From positions 7,812,001 through 7,876,000 of the forward strand of contig NC_003281.10 in NCBI RefSeq assembly GCF_000002985.6: a DNA stretch of 64,000 nucleotides, read 5' to 3'. The stretch is from Caenorhabditis elegans (lineage: Eukaryota; Nematoda; Chromadorea; Rhabditida; Rhabditidae). Both the position numbers and the translations under genes were made by a program. Of the stretch, positions 37,601 to 48,165 are shown piece after piece (the stretch's first letter is position 1; every line of letters starts with the position of its first letter). A model generated the notes under the pieces. The model did no database searches, had not been told where the DNA came from, and saw nothing but the letters and a program-made list of their open reading frames with translations.

Positions 37601-38250
37601 CTGGAGCTCATCATTTTTCAAATTGTTTTCAATTTTGGGCTCAAAATGTGCAAATTTAGTTATAGTTTTCGGACTTCGAAGAACATAGTTCTGTGCGGAC
37701 AAAAGAATGCGGAAAGCGAGGAGAAAAACCGATAAAATCTAGTCTTCGGGGGTGGAGACAAAATTTTGTGTCGTCCTCTTCTTTTTTTTGCTCTGTTTCT
37801 TGTCTTATTCTCTGTGCCCATTGAAACATTTTTGGAGCAAATTTTTGGGAAAAGGAACAACAAGACGACGAAGTCCTATTTTTTGTATGCGTGCTTTTTT
37901 TCTGCGCCAAGATGGGTGAAAATTCTTTGGAGGGGAACGAAAATTCCTTGGGATTACCAAGGAGGAGCACTTTGAGAACTGAAGAAGAATGACTGATTGT
38001 GAGGGATTTTGGAAGCAAATTTTGAAGAAGTGGAGTGAAATATGAAAAAGTGGGTGTGAAGGCGTCAATGGAATGCATGGTGTCAGGCAGACGGAAACTT
38101 GAAAAATGTCAAAGTTTGATATCTAGGAACTATTGGATTGCGGGACCAGGAAACTTCTACAGTTTCAATAATAGTTACTTCTAACGGTGAATAAATTTTA
38201 CTTCTGTATTAACCGGTTGAAATCTCTAATGGCAAATTTTTAAACAATTT
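31680..38250. other. Long non-coding stretch with several regulatory-like blocks
   Basis: I see no supported gene in about 6.5 kb. GC-richer or higher-complexity blocks occur at 32690-32830, 33395-33680 (with CAATAAACTCC and GGCCATAAA), 34990-35300 and 36000-36500. The last holds a perfect TGACGTCA at 36087-36094 and purine-rich runs. Positions 37655-38080 are open for 140 codons on the minus strand but look non-coding. Distal enhancers of ceh-23 or neighbours are possible. Confidence 0.45.
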
Positions 38251-38254
38251 CCTA

Positions 38255-39350
38255 AACTCGCCAAATTACATTTCTTCAAACTGGCGTATCTTGAAAAGTA
38301 CAAGCCTAGAAAACAAATGTTAAACTAACAAAATGATCATAAATATTTATGTTTTTTTTATGCTGCAAAATAATAATTATTCGTTGAGTTACATAGGGTC
38401 AAAGACGATTTATCAAAATCCTCCTAAATTTTTGAGAATCGTTCTGTTCTACCAGTCATAACTCAACATCCATTGAATTTAAGAAGAAACATTTTGTTTT
38501 AGAGAAATTGAAAAATAATTTACTACATTTTATCAATTTTAAGTTTTCTGATATTTTCATGTTTAACCGAGTTACAGACCGTTTTTCGAAAAAATCCAAT
38601 TTCGCCCATAAAGCTCTTCATATCCTACGGAAAAACTTAAAATTTGCACGAAATATCATCATTTTCAGTGCTCTACCAGGTTCCATTAAAAAATTTTGAA
38701 AAATATCGTTAATCTCGAAAATCGTCCTCCGCTCCGAAAAATGAAATCGGATGTTTGCCTTTCGGAAAATGACAAAAAAAAAATGAAATTGTGATATTGG
38801 GGTCGAAAAATATTTTTTTAGAATGCTGAGAACACGTTTTTTACGAATATCATACTCATTTTTGATGAATTCTTCTTCGAAAAGACCTGAAATTAAAACA
38901 TGAACCTAATTTTCATTCTCACGTGACATTTATTTTCTTAAAACAATTGGAAAACTAATCGAACTACCAATTGTTTTAAATCAAAAAATGTCACGTGATA
39001 ATTATAATTAGGTTCGTGTTCTAATTTCAGGTCGTTTAAATCGATAATCGATTATTCATCAAAAATTAAGCGGAGGACGATTTTCGAGACTAACGATATT
39101 TTTCAAAAATGTTTTTAAAAAACCTGGTAGAGCACTGAAAATGATGATGTTTCGTCTAAATTTCAAATTTCTGCTTAGGATATGAAGAGTTTTATGGGGG
39201 AAATTGGATTTTTTCGAAAAACGATCTGTTACTAGGCTGAACATGAAAATATCGAAAAACTTGTAATTGATAGGGTAACATTTGTTTTCTACACATGTAT
39301 TTTTCAAGATACACCAGTTTGAAGACATGCAATTTAGCGAGTTTTGGAAG
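38255..39350. repeat. 1.1-kb foldback element (large imperfect palindrome)
   Basis: The left end (AACTCGCCAAATTACATTTC, then CAAACTGGCGTATCTTG) is the reverse complement of the right end (CAAGATACACCAGTTTG...GCAATTTAGCGAGTTT). Matching continues inward to a centre near 38955, where AAAACAATTGG faces CCAATTGTTTT. Both arms encode the same spurious peptide on opposite strands. About 125 bp in the left arm (38728-38858) is missing from the right arm, but a diverged copy is at 9.8-9.95 kb, so the right arm probably has a deletion. No transposase is present. Confidence 0.88.
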
Positions 39351-40576
39351 TTATTTGGTTGCTCATCGGGTGTTCAAGATCACTTAGAATTCGGAAACAG
39401 TAGCACAGATTTTGAATATTGTGGATATAATGAAGATGCACTAAACTGACCAGTTCTCACCCAAAGAAGAGGCGGGAAGGGTCATTTTTAGAGAGCTGAA
39501 ATTCGATACGGAAGCCTCGAAATGTATAGTTGTTTCTTTTGTTTTTCTTCCTTTTTTGTTCGGATTTTTTCGGTTCCACTTGTGGTTAAATGTATACGAA
39601 AAACGTACAAAATAAATAACAATAATAATGGAGCTGGAGGACAGGAAAAATGATATGGGGGAGATGGAAGTAGACATAGTAGCGTGACTGAAAATGATAT
39701 AAGGTGAGGGAGGAGCTGTGTTTTGACCTTTTTGCTCTTTCCAAGCAAATAAATGATTAGTTGCAAAAAATAGATTCCACCTAGGCATATATTGTAGGCC
39801 CGTAGTTTATTGGGATCTAAAACTGGACTAAATAGAACAGTATGCAATATGCAATTCACTGAAAAGCTTTACTTCCTAAAAAATCATGCCGCAGGTTTGA
39901 GAAAATTAATATTGAAATAGGGTGCCTGAAAGATTTCAATCGGGTCGTAATAGTCCATTAAATTTTCAGTGTAAAATTCAACTTCTGAAACCAAAGAATT
40001 TCATATGAATAATTGAAGTGTATCATTATGAATTCTATTTACACATGTATGAATGATAACTCGGCTTATTATTATTTCAGCCAAAAAGCTTTGGTAACCC
40101 TTGGCAACCAACTTCACTGAAAAATAAATATTACGAATTCAGTGAAGAGAAAACAATAATGAAATTCGAATAATATGGTGAATGTATAGTGAGAATGGAA
40201 TAGGATGGACGCAAAAAAAGAAGAATGGGATAAAGGATATTCCAATGTTTGCTCAGGAGGTATAAAACAAGAAGAGGCTTGCAATATATATAGTGATGAT
40301 TACTCATTTTATGTAAAAATGAGTGGCACTGAATTTCAATATTCTTCTCGAATAAAATACAAAAAATGATGTCAAAATATTCCAAGATCGGTGTTCAAAC
40401 TCTTGTGATTTGCGGCCAAAGAATACTGTACCCGGTCTCGACACGATCGAAAGAACCTAAGTTCTTAATTATTTTTGAATGGAAGCTTAGAAAAATAGTA
40501 TGCGCCTACAAGATGTACAATTAATTTGTAATTTCCTCAACGTTTTTGATTCAATTTTAAATAAATGTAATAATTT
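39351..40576. other. Intergenic DNA
   Basis: No gene is supported. CCCGGTCTCGACACGATCG at about 40431-40449 matches the dispersed CTCGACACG repeat family. A moderately GC-rich block lies at 39430-39520. The rest is A+T-rich. Confidence 0.5.
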
Positions 40577-40828
40577 TTAGGTATGATTACTAAAAAATAG
40601 GAGAATTTTGCGGGACAGCAAGTTGAGCATACTAGTATACTTGGCCGGCCGGGAATTCCTACAGGCAGTGAAACTTTCTGATGACGTGGCAAGAGCAAAG
40701 ACAATTCCCAAACCGGCTGGCATATTGAATGGGTCGGACATGTGTCCGATTTGTTTCAATTTTCTTGAGTTTACTGGCACGTCGCTTAAACTAAACTCGA
40801 GTACTACTTTCTTCTCTTTCTCGGTCAT
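40577..40828 (-). CDS. Candidate small ORF (83 codons), unverified
   Basis: The minus strand is open from an ATG at 40828 (MTEKEKKVVLEFSLSDVPVN...) to a stop at 40577. Pro and Gly codons lean to CCA and GGA, as in worm genes, and the block is GC-richer than its flanks. No domain, signal peptide or membrane segment is recognised. The opposite strand is also open over 500 bp without an ATG start. The block contains GGCCGGCC and an inverted repeat CGGACA-TG-TGTCCG, so a regulatory island is at least as likely as a gene. Confidence 0.22.
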   Translation of the reverse strand: MTEKEKKVVLEFSLSDVPVNSRKLKQIGHMSDPFNMPAGLGIVFALATSSESFTACRNSRPAKYTSMLNLLSRKILLFFSNHT

Positions 40829-41552
40829 GTCAAATCGAGAGATTTCGATTTGTTCGATGGAAGCACCCTTAAATGGGGTTCAAACTTTGACCAACCATAG
40901 CAGCAGCAGCAACAACACAAGTAGACGTCGTGTCGTTTGCAACAAGATTTGTGCGAAAAATGCCACGCATGGCTCCAGGGAATTTTGGCCATTTTTTGCG
41001 GGACAAAATTCCAATCGAAACAATGAAAATGAACGATGCAAAAATGTGCGGGGAAAGTTGGTTGGAGAGGAAGAATATGAGTTGAAACAGAAATACAACA
41101 AGATAAGTTAGATTGTTAAGATCTTTCCGAGGGGTTCCAGATTCTTCCGAACTTAATCTAGTGCTAGAGAAAGCTATGCCAACAGAAGATAAACTGCCTT
41201 GAATCTACTTTACAGACCGCAAATACTGAAATATGTTTCATGATGAATTTTTTTTTTTAATAATTTCGAATTTTGAATTTCAAAACCTTAATTTCCAAAT
41301 TTAATGCATTTGTCAGTCAGTCAGTCACTGTAAGTATTAAGATCGTGGCGGGACCTTCAGACTTCAAAAAAAAACATGTACCATTCGAAGCTACTCACTG
41401 AGAATGTTTAATAGGATTTTTGTTTTACTTTTTCGAGTAACAGTAGAGGTGCTTCAAAATTTTGGCCCTGCACGGTTTTTGATGGTTATAAGGATTTTTC
41501 GGAAATGTTTCATGTTTTGAACGAGTTGGGTTTTGAAATTTTCAGATTTTCC

Positions 41553-41790
41553 AAAAATATACAAACGGGTGAGCGCCTTTAAAGACTACTGTAATTTCAA
41601 AATTTCGTTGATATTTAATTTTCATCGATTTTTCAGTTTTTTCTCGATTTTTGAAAATGTATGTGTTTTTAATTGCTTCATATTTTTGACTAAAAACTCT
41701 AAAAGTCGATGAAAATTCCACAGGAACGAATATTTGAAATTACAGTAATCTTTAAAGGCGCACTCTCGTTTGTACTTCACAAAAAGCGGG
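41553..41790. repeat. CTTTAAAGGCGCA-family inverted repeat, copy 3
   Basis: ACAAACGGGTGAGCGCCTTT and ACTGTAATTTCAAA at 41557-41600 face GAAATTACAGTAATC and CTTTAAAGGCGCACTC at about 41737-41768. This gives a foldback of about 230 bp. It is related to the copies at 11.7-12.0 and 21.0-21.2 kb. Confidence 0.8.
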
Positions 41791-43149
41791 AAGATACTGT
41801 GTACGGTTGTTTGGTGTAATAATATTGAAAAAATGCCTGTTAGGTTAAATAAATGAAGACATCAAACATATTTCTTTCAACAAAAATAAATAAAAAAGAA
41901 ATCTGTCCGTGTTCGGGTTGTCACTCTTTGGTTTCGTATAGCGCGGGTGGGTGCTCTCTTGTCTCTGTTGGCGCCTGCACCAAAGACAAATGGGCCCGAA
42001 GAATTGTGGTCCTCTCGAAAATAGGAAAAAAGCATCGAAAAAATAAAAATGAAAAACGATATTCAGTGTCCACTTTGTTTTTATGTTTGACCGTGTACAA
42101 AAAATAGACAAAAATGGGAGAAACTCGAGATGTTCTCGGAGCCTCTGTCCACATCGTATAGAACCGCTCTTTGTTTGTGTTGTGCTTTTTTGCGGTCTTT
42201 TTTTGTTTTTTTTTCTATTGCTGCCACTTGTACAAGTTGATTGATGGTCATTTCCGAACGGGTGTTGTATATTTTTCAAGATGAAAATACACTTTTTCAA
42301 GGAAACAGTTCAAATACTGAAAAAATTCTTAAAATGTTTTCAGTTATTTAGTATGCTTCGGATGTAACTTTCATTTCGTACAATTTATATTCAGAGACAA
42401 AGCGTATGAGTAACTTTTCACAGTTTAAATTCAATTTTACTGAAAACTTTATTTACAGAAACTTGCAAAATTAGCGTTTTTGTGCAGATGTTTTATCGAT
42501 GGCAATTTAAGGCATTTTGGAACACTTTTGAACTGTTCCAAACAAAAAAGCAGGTTGTAAACCTGCAAAAAAATTATGATTCCGTCAAAGCGATAACATT
42601 TTTCGGAAATTCCGAAAAAGTTTGATGTGAAAAACTTCCTTTCAAACCGCCGCGCTCATCATACACCTAGGAGCGTGTTTTAGTGAAGTGTATCAGAAGT
42701 GTGCGAGACTTGCGAAAGTGGGCCTCGACCACGCCCCCTTTTTCGTGCGCTATGTGTTTCACTGGGAAAATTCCGATTTTTTTCGTTTTTTGCCTCTTTT
42801 TCAGTGGTTTTTAAATATTTCTTGAGCATTTTGCGAATATTTTTATACCAAACAATTTTTATTCCAAAAAATGATCGATATTAATGTAAAAAACAGAAAA
42901 TTCGGTTCACGGAACACCATTTTTAATTTAGGCCAAAAATCGAATTTTTCCGTTTCGTTATTATTTTTGTTGATTTAACGTTGCTTCTCGTTTAACGATC
43001 AAAATTCTATTTAACAAGTCTGTCGAAAATATTTCCGCTCTAATATATTTCAAAATAGATTTTTTCCATTCTCTTGTTTTCTTAATATTTTTTTGCAAAT
43101 AATTTATAATTTTTAAGCAATCTCATTATTCAGGGTTACCACAGTAGTC
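41791..43149. promoter_or_regulatory. rpl-35 upstream region
   Basis: No gene is supported. GC-richer blocks lie at 41905-42180 and 42645-42770. The latter contains GCGAGACTTGCGAAAGTGGG and CCACGCCCCC and is the likely core promoter of rpl-35. A short perfect hairpin GCAGGTT-GTA-AACCTGC lies at 42550-42566. ATTATTCAG at 43126-43134 is the probable spliced-leader acceptor 15 bases before the rpl-35 start. Confidence 0.45.
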
Positions 43150-43574
43150 ATGACCAAGCTGAAGTGCAAGTCTCTCCGCGGCGAGAAGAAGGATGCCCTT
43201 CAAAAGAAACTCGACGAGCAAAAGACCGAGCTTGCCACTCTCCGTGTCTCGAAGGTCACTGGAGGAGCTGCCTCTAAGCTCTCCAAGATTCGCGTTGTCC
43301 GCAAGAACATCGCCAGACTCTTGACTGTCATCAACCAGACCCAAAAGCAAGAGCTCCGCAAGTTCTACGCTGACCACAAGGTTCGTTAACCGTGTATTTA
43401 AAAAAAATATATAACTTGTGTAATTATTTTCAGTACAAGCCAATTGATCTTCGCCTCAAGAAGACCCGCGCCATCCGCAGAAGACTGACCGCTCACGAGC
43501 TTTCCCTCCGATCTGCCAAGCAACAGGCTAAGTCTCGCAATCAAGCCGTCAGAAAGTTCGCAGTCAAGGCTTAA
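43150..43574 (+). CDS. rpl-35: 60S ribosomal protein L35 (uL29)
   Basis: Component of the large ribosomal subunit near the peptide exit tunnel. Two exons, 43150-43380 and 43434-43574, give 123 residues, the normal length for eukaryotic L35. The protein starts [20 protein letters not shown] and contains the uL29 signature [15 protein letters not shown]. Exon 2 encodes [19 protein letters not shown] and a basic tail. Codon use is strongly biased (CTC, AAG, CGC, GCC), as in highly expressed worm genes and unlike its neighbours. An AG acceptor 15 bases upstream suggests SL1 trans-splicing. It converges on the POLDIP2-like gene, with only 265 bp between stops. Confidence 0.97.
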
Positions 43575-43839
43575 GTGGCTTGTATTCATTGTTATCCATT
43601 CATGGACATTGTTCTGGTTCAATTTCAATGAAAATTGTTGCTTATGTTAGTAATTTTGACATTCATACAAATCAAAAAAAGTTCATTGAAAGATTGTATC
43701 TAAGTTCACCTGGAAATACACAAAAATATTTAAAGTTCAAACAAGGGGTTAAGGCACCAGAAACACCAATAGTCATTTTTCCTACAACTGAAGAAAATTT
43801 TTGTACATTGCTGTCAGCGTTTAAACAATTATTTATCGA

Positions 43840-45218
43840 TTAAGCTGCGTCCGGAGCTGCAATTGGAGTTTCATTGATTTCTTCCGTTGACTCGAAAACG
43901 ATTGTAGGAATGTGAACGTCGAAAAGAACGCCGTTCTCCCTTTCCATTTTAAAACGACCCCTCAAAAATAGTGATGATTCGTGACAAAATAAACGAAACT
44001 TTTTTCTTACCACATGTGTCCGCCTTTCGTATGTTTCAGTTCAAGTGTACTGCTGAATTGGAAAGCCGGAGTTGCTGCGTTCAATTCAGGTTGCTTTCCC
44101 ACGACACCATGTCCATGCATTTGATTCATATTGTTTAATGAATATACCTTGAGTGTTCTTTCTCTTAAAATCACCCCGTTTTCTGGTTTTTTATTCTCGA
44201 TCCTGATGACATATCTCCACATATGCTGCTGCTGTCCACCAACCATATTGGCACCAAGATAGAAAGTCATCACAGTTACTTCTATGTTTTCAGTTCTTTC
44301 CCGATAGACGTCACGAGGTCCAAGCCATGATCTGTTTGGATTTGTGTATCTTTCAACAAGTTCTGGCTTCATTGCAATATCATAAAGTCCAATGCCATCG
44401 TGAGATGCGTTGAAAATGTGGTCGAAGAGATCGTGGTCAAAATTGACACCTCCGGATGGAGTAAATGGGATAATATCTTCATGTGAGACACAGTCCATAC
44501 CACTGAAAATAATTTTTGAATTGAAGGAGTTTTTATTATGAAAAAATTTCTTTAAAATATACGAAATCATATTTTTATTTTGATTTTTTAGAAAACTGAT
44601 TTTGTCGCTTTCAAAAAAGGTGTTGGTGTTGAGGATTGTTCCAATCAATAATATTTTTTAATTATCTCATTTACAAAAATCACCGTACTTGATTAGAGTC
44701 AACATTTTTTGTCCGTGTCTTTTATTCTCCATTGGTGCATCTACCAAATACGATGTAATATCTACTGGGAATCCCATATGACTCCAGTCATAGCGATGAA
44801 TGAGAACTTGGTAGAAATCACGCGTAAGAAGATGCTTTTCGCTAAAAAAAAATTTAAAATCAGAATAGCAGAAATTTATTGCTACTTACTTTTGTTGACT
44901 TCTTTTTTCATGTAATCTACATGGAAAAGAGCAAACAACGACTCCTTTGTAAGCAAATGTTTTGTGAATGAAAATCTGCAATTTAATATTTTTGCAAAAT
45001 AACTGGATTGAGTCAACCAACTTGTCCAGCTTCAAATGTTGGTTTATTAGTTGATGGCAAGAGAAGTCCAATTTCTTTCAATATTGGCGTTGTGGCGCTT
45101 CTGAATCTTAAAAATGATGATTATCGAGTCTGAAATCATCTATAAATTACCTTGACAGTAAGACTTTCCCAGCGGAAAAGTTTCTTACACTGTGCTGAAT
45201 AGCACTTCGAAGTTTCAT
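43840..45218 (-). CDS. POLDIP2-like mitochondrial protein (YccV-like plus ApaG domains)
   Basis: Homologue of human POLDIP2, a mitochondrial/nuclear protein with roles proposed in mitochondrial quality control and DNA replication. Six minus-strand exons are 45218-45151, 45100-45022, 44975-44890, 44841-44689, 44502-44011 and 43960-43840, joining in frame to 332 residues. The first 25 residues (MKLRSAIQHSVRNFSAGK) are basic, amphipathic and acid-free, like a mitochondrial presequence. A YccV-like hemimethylated-DNA-binding-type region follows (GQIFIHKTFAYKGVVV...FYQVLI) up to GMDCVSHEDI. The ApaG domain ends the protein, with HGVVGKQP and GGHMWGRF...FDVHIP as in POLDIP2. The last acceptor is GAG, which is unusual, but homology across it is strong. 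A TTTCAG lies two bases before the ATG. It follows coq-5 by about 200 bp on the same strand, so a downstream operon position is possible. Confidence 0.9.
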
Positions 45219-45423
45219 ATCTGAAATTGTTGGAATAAACATGAATTTTTTCAGATTTTTTGAGTAACAACGGGAATAAACCACGGAATCATAGATGTCA
45301 GGAAATACAAATATAACAACTTTAATTAAATTTATGCAAAAATTCTACACGAAAAATACTGAATATCACCTAGAAAAATGGAATTAAATGAAATTTTAAA
45401 AAGAACAAACAAACAGGAATAAA

Positions 45424-46456
45424 TTATTTTCTTGGTTTCATCCCCTTATGAATCGAGCACACTCCAAATGTCAAATTCTCGTATCGAACATTACTAAAGC
45501 CTTCTTCTCTAATTATTCTTGCAAACTCGTCTTGATTCGGGAATTTACGAATACTCTCAACCAAATATTGATAACTGGCACGATCACTGGCAAGAATTTC
45601 TCCAAGAACCGGGATCACATTGAAGGAGTATGCATCGTAAATTGGTTTCAGTGCAGAATTCACTTCTGAGAACTCCAAAATAGCAAGTTGACCTCCAGGT
45701 TTGAGTACACGAAAAGCTTCACGAACAACCTTTTCAGGGTGTGTACAATTTCTGATTCCGAAGGACATTGTGAACAGATCGTAAGTGTTCGACTCAAATG
45801 GCATTTGCTCGGCGTTAGCGCATACCCATTCCGCGCGAGATGGTTGGATCTGAAGTAATACATTAAGGATATGGAATTTTTTCAAAAACAATTACATCTC
45901 TCTCCTTCTCCGCTCGTTTTTTTCCAACATCGAGCATTGGTTGATTAATATCGGAAACTGTCACTTTTGCGGTAGGCGAATGTCTGAGAATTCTGAAAGC
46001 GATATCCCCGGTTCCTCCTGCCATATCCAGACATTTCGCATTATACGGTACTTGCAGGCCACCAACATAATAGTCTTTCCATAATCGGTGAACTCCCATG
46101 CTCATTGCATCATTCATCAAATCGTACTTTTTCGCGACGTTTGCGAAGACGTGGTGAACTAAAAAAAGACATATAGTATCAGTAAATTATATAGATGTGT
46201 TGGAAAAGGGCTTATTTTATGTAGAGAACTTTGTGATTATTATTTGTGGCTATCAGCTTTTTTACGTTTCTGAATCGAACAGCTAACCTTTCTGCTCCTT
46301 CTCTGCCTCATCAACGTCAGTGAATCCAAAATGTGTTTTCTTTCCGGGCTCTGACCGTTTATTATCTGAATTGACTTGATTCACCGAAAACTGCCGGAAA
46401 TTTCCAACGTTCGTAGGTTTTCTCATGCTTTTAAATAAGTTTGTTGCTCCTTTCAT
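45424..46456 (-). CDS. coq-5: COQ-5, ubiquinone biosynthesis C-methyltransferase
   Basis: SAM-dependent methyltransferase that C-methylates the 2-polyprenyl benzoquinol ring in ubiquinone synthesis, in the mitochondrial matrix COQ complex. Three minus-strand exons are 46456-46288, 46158-45896 and 45849-45424, giving 285 residues. The N-terminus (MKGATNLFKSMRKPTNVGNF) is a probable mitochondrial presequence. THFGF, the SAM-binding motif I LDMAGGTGDIAFR and the UbiE/COQ5 signature region (FGIRNCTHPEK...RVLKPGG) are all present. VIPVLGEILASDRASYQYLVES is also typical of the family. Length fits the family after presequence allowance. It is divergent from ufm-1 across 524 bp and lies upstream of the POLDIP2-like gene. 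Confidence 0.96.
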
Positions 46457-46980
46457 TCTGAAAATAAATGAGTTTTAATTCGGACAAAAGATGAGAAAAT
46501 TTTGAGAACTTAATTGCGAAGTTGAATGATAAATTAAGTGATAAAAATCACGATACTCTGAAAGTTCTTGCAAGAAATATTCTACCGCATTTTCCCGTGG
46601 AGATTCCTAGGCCATCACTCCATAATGAATTTTGAAGAGACGTATTTCTCGTTTTTGTGGTATTTGTACACTAAATACTAGCGTTCGAACTACAATCTTC
46701 ATTTAAATTTCACTCGAACTTTAACATATGAAAAATAATTGAATTATATTATAGTTCTTGATCACGCCATCACTGGCCTAGGTTCCGTCAAGTGGCCGAG
46801 TTTTGTAAGAGACACTTGGCATTTTTCCAGTTTTTCTCTCCTATTGTTTTTCAGTTTTTCAGGTTATTTTGTGCATTTCTGTTATGTCCTTTTCTTTATC
46901 AATTTGTTCGACTTTTTAAAAAACAATTTTTCAAACAAACTGGACGATTATTATTGATTTTATGCGAGAGATTTTCAGGA
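46457..46980. promoter_or_regulatory. Bidirectional promoter region between coq-5 (-) and ufm-1 (+)
   Basis: This 524-bp spacer between divergent starts has a GC-richer core at 46760-46820 (GCCATCACTGGCCTAGG and CAAGTGGCCGAG) followed by a T-rich tract. The final ATTTTCAG just before the ufm-1 ATG is a likely spliced-leader acceptor. Confidence 0.5.
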
Positions 46981-47335
46981 ATGTCGGGTGGAACAGCAGC
47001 AACAACTGCCGGTTCCAAGGTGACCTTCAAAATCACTCTAACAAGTGATCCGAAGCTCCCATTCAAGGTGTAAGTTTTTATATTTAAATTTTCGGTTTAC
47101 TTTTGATTTGGAGTTTTGCGTCATGCATTAATTTTTCAGCCTCTCCGTGCCGGAAAGTACCCCATTCACCGCCGTTCTCAAGTTTGCCGCTGAAGAATTC
47201 AAGGTCCCTGCGGCTACATCAGCAATCATTACGAACGACGGAGTTGGCGTCAATCCAGCTCAACCTGCCGGAAACATTTTTTTGAAGCACGGAAGTGAAC
47301 TTCGTCTGATTCCACGTGATCGCGTCGGCCATTGA
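46981..47335 (+). CDS. ufm-1: UFM-1, ubiquitin-fold modifier 1
   Basis: Small ubiquitin-like protein conjugated to targets such as ribosomal uL24 through UBA5, UFC1 and UFL1. Exons 46981-47069 and 47140-47335 give 94 residues. The body is close to human UFM1 ([55 protein letters not shown]). The C-terminus is VG followed by a single His, so processing by a UFSP-type protease would remove just one residue to expose Gly. A short Gly/Thr/Ala-rich N-terminal extension ([11 protein letters not shown]) precedes the fold. The TTTTCAG two bases before the ATG suggests trans-splicing. Confidence 0.97.
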
Positions 47336-47612
47336 GCATAAGCCAATTGTTGTCTACATTCCTGTATTATGACATAATTATTTTTACAAAATGTGATGTC
47401 TCTGTGCATTTCTATCCTAAACTCGCTAAGTCAGATTTGAATATCTAAATTCTTCTAAATATTAATTTATTGAAATTCCCCTTTCCAAAGTACGCTATGA
47501 AGCTTTTTTCTCAAACTTGTTCAATCAATTTATCAATACTGGTTGCTCTTCCGCATTTTATCTTACTTTTTTAAAACTACTTTACTTTTAGTCTTATATT
47601 ATTTTATTTAAG

Positions 47613-48048
47613 ATGAAGCTCTCCCCAGCTACCAAGTCTTTCATCGGTAAGACAGTCGATATTTCCACATTTGCAATCCAATGGGGATTCGTGCCGTTTG
47701 TGGTCTACCTTGGATTTAAGAAAGGCGCTGAGCCAATGCCAAATGGACAGGTAAAAACTAGAAAAAGAAACATTTAGTTTTAAAATCACGTCTCCGAGAG
47801 AGCGTAATAAATAAAAAATGCGTCCCATAATACACAAGATTCAAACATTTATATAGATACCGCATTTTCTTTACAAGTTTCTCGTTGTGTAAATAGAACA
47901 ATTGCATGCGAGACGCTGCCAATTATTTTTTAATTTATTTGTCAAAAGTTTAAGTTTTACCAAAAACACCTATGCTTTCAATTCAAAGATTTAAGAATTC
48001 ATATTTCAGATCCTCCCTCTTTCCGCCATGAGTCTTCTCTGGGGATAG
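47613..48048 (+). CDS. tomm-7: TOMM-7, mitochondrial import receptor subunit TOM7
   Basis: Small outer-membrane subunit that modulates assembly of the TOM import complex. Exons 47613-47750 and 48010-48048 give 58 residues, against about 55 in human TOM7. One membrane helix spans roughly residues 15-37 (DISTFAIQWGFVPFVVYLGF), followed by the conserved GAEPMPNGQ and LSLLWG-type end (MSLLWG). The gene starts 278 bp after the ufm-1 stop on the same strand, so the two may be co-transcribed. TACTTTTAG at about 47583-47591 is a possible spliced-leader acceptor. AATAAA at about 48137 is a plausible poly(A) signal. Confidence 0.95.
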
Positions 48049-48165
48049 TTTATCTACGAAAGCAGCCGGGTGGCCGTTGGATCGTTCTGAATCTCATAGT
48101 TTTGTTAGCCTCCACTCATTGTTTTCTTCTTTTATTAATAAACAGTTAAAGTTTCCTTGAGAACA

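Noticed and set aside
37656-38078. 140-codon minus-strand ORF
   Set aside because: The region is purine-rich on the plus strand, which removes stops from the minus frame. The peptide is Ser/Phe/Leu-rich without motifs, and overlapping frames are equally open.
41845-42300. 151-codon minus-strand ORF upstream of rpl-35
   Set aside because: No domain is present, Phe/Ser/Lys composition is skewed, and the plus strand is also open. A promoter-proximal GC-richer island explains it better.
43580-43843. 87-codon ORF after rpl-35
   Set aside because: It covers the rpl-35 3'UTR and ends at the convergent gene's stop region. There is no domain and no promoter or acceptor.
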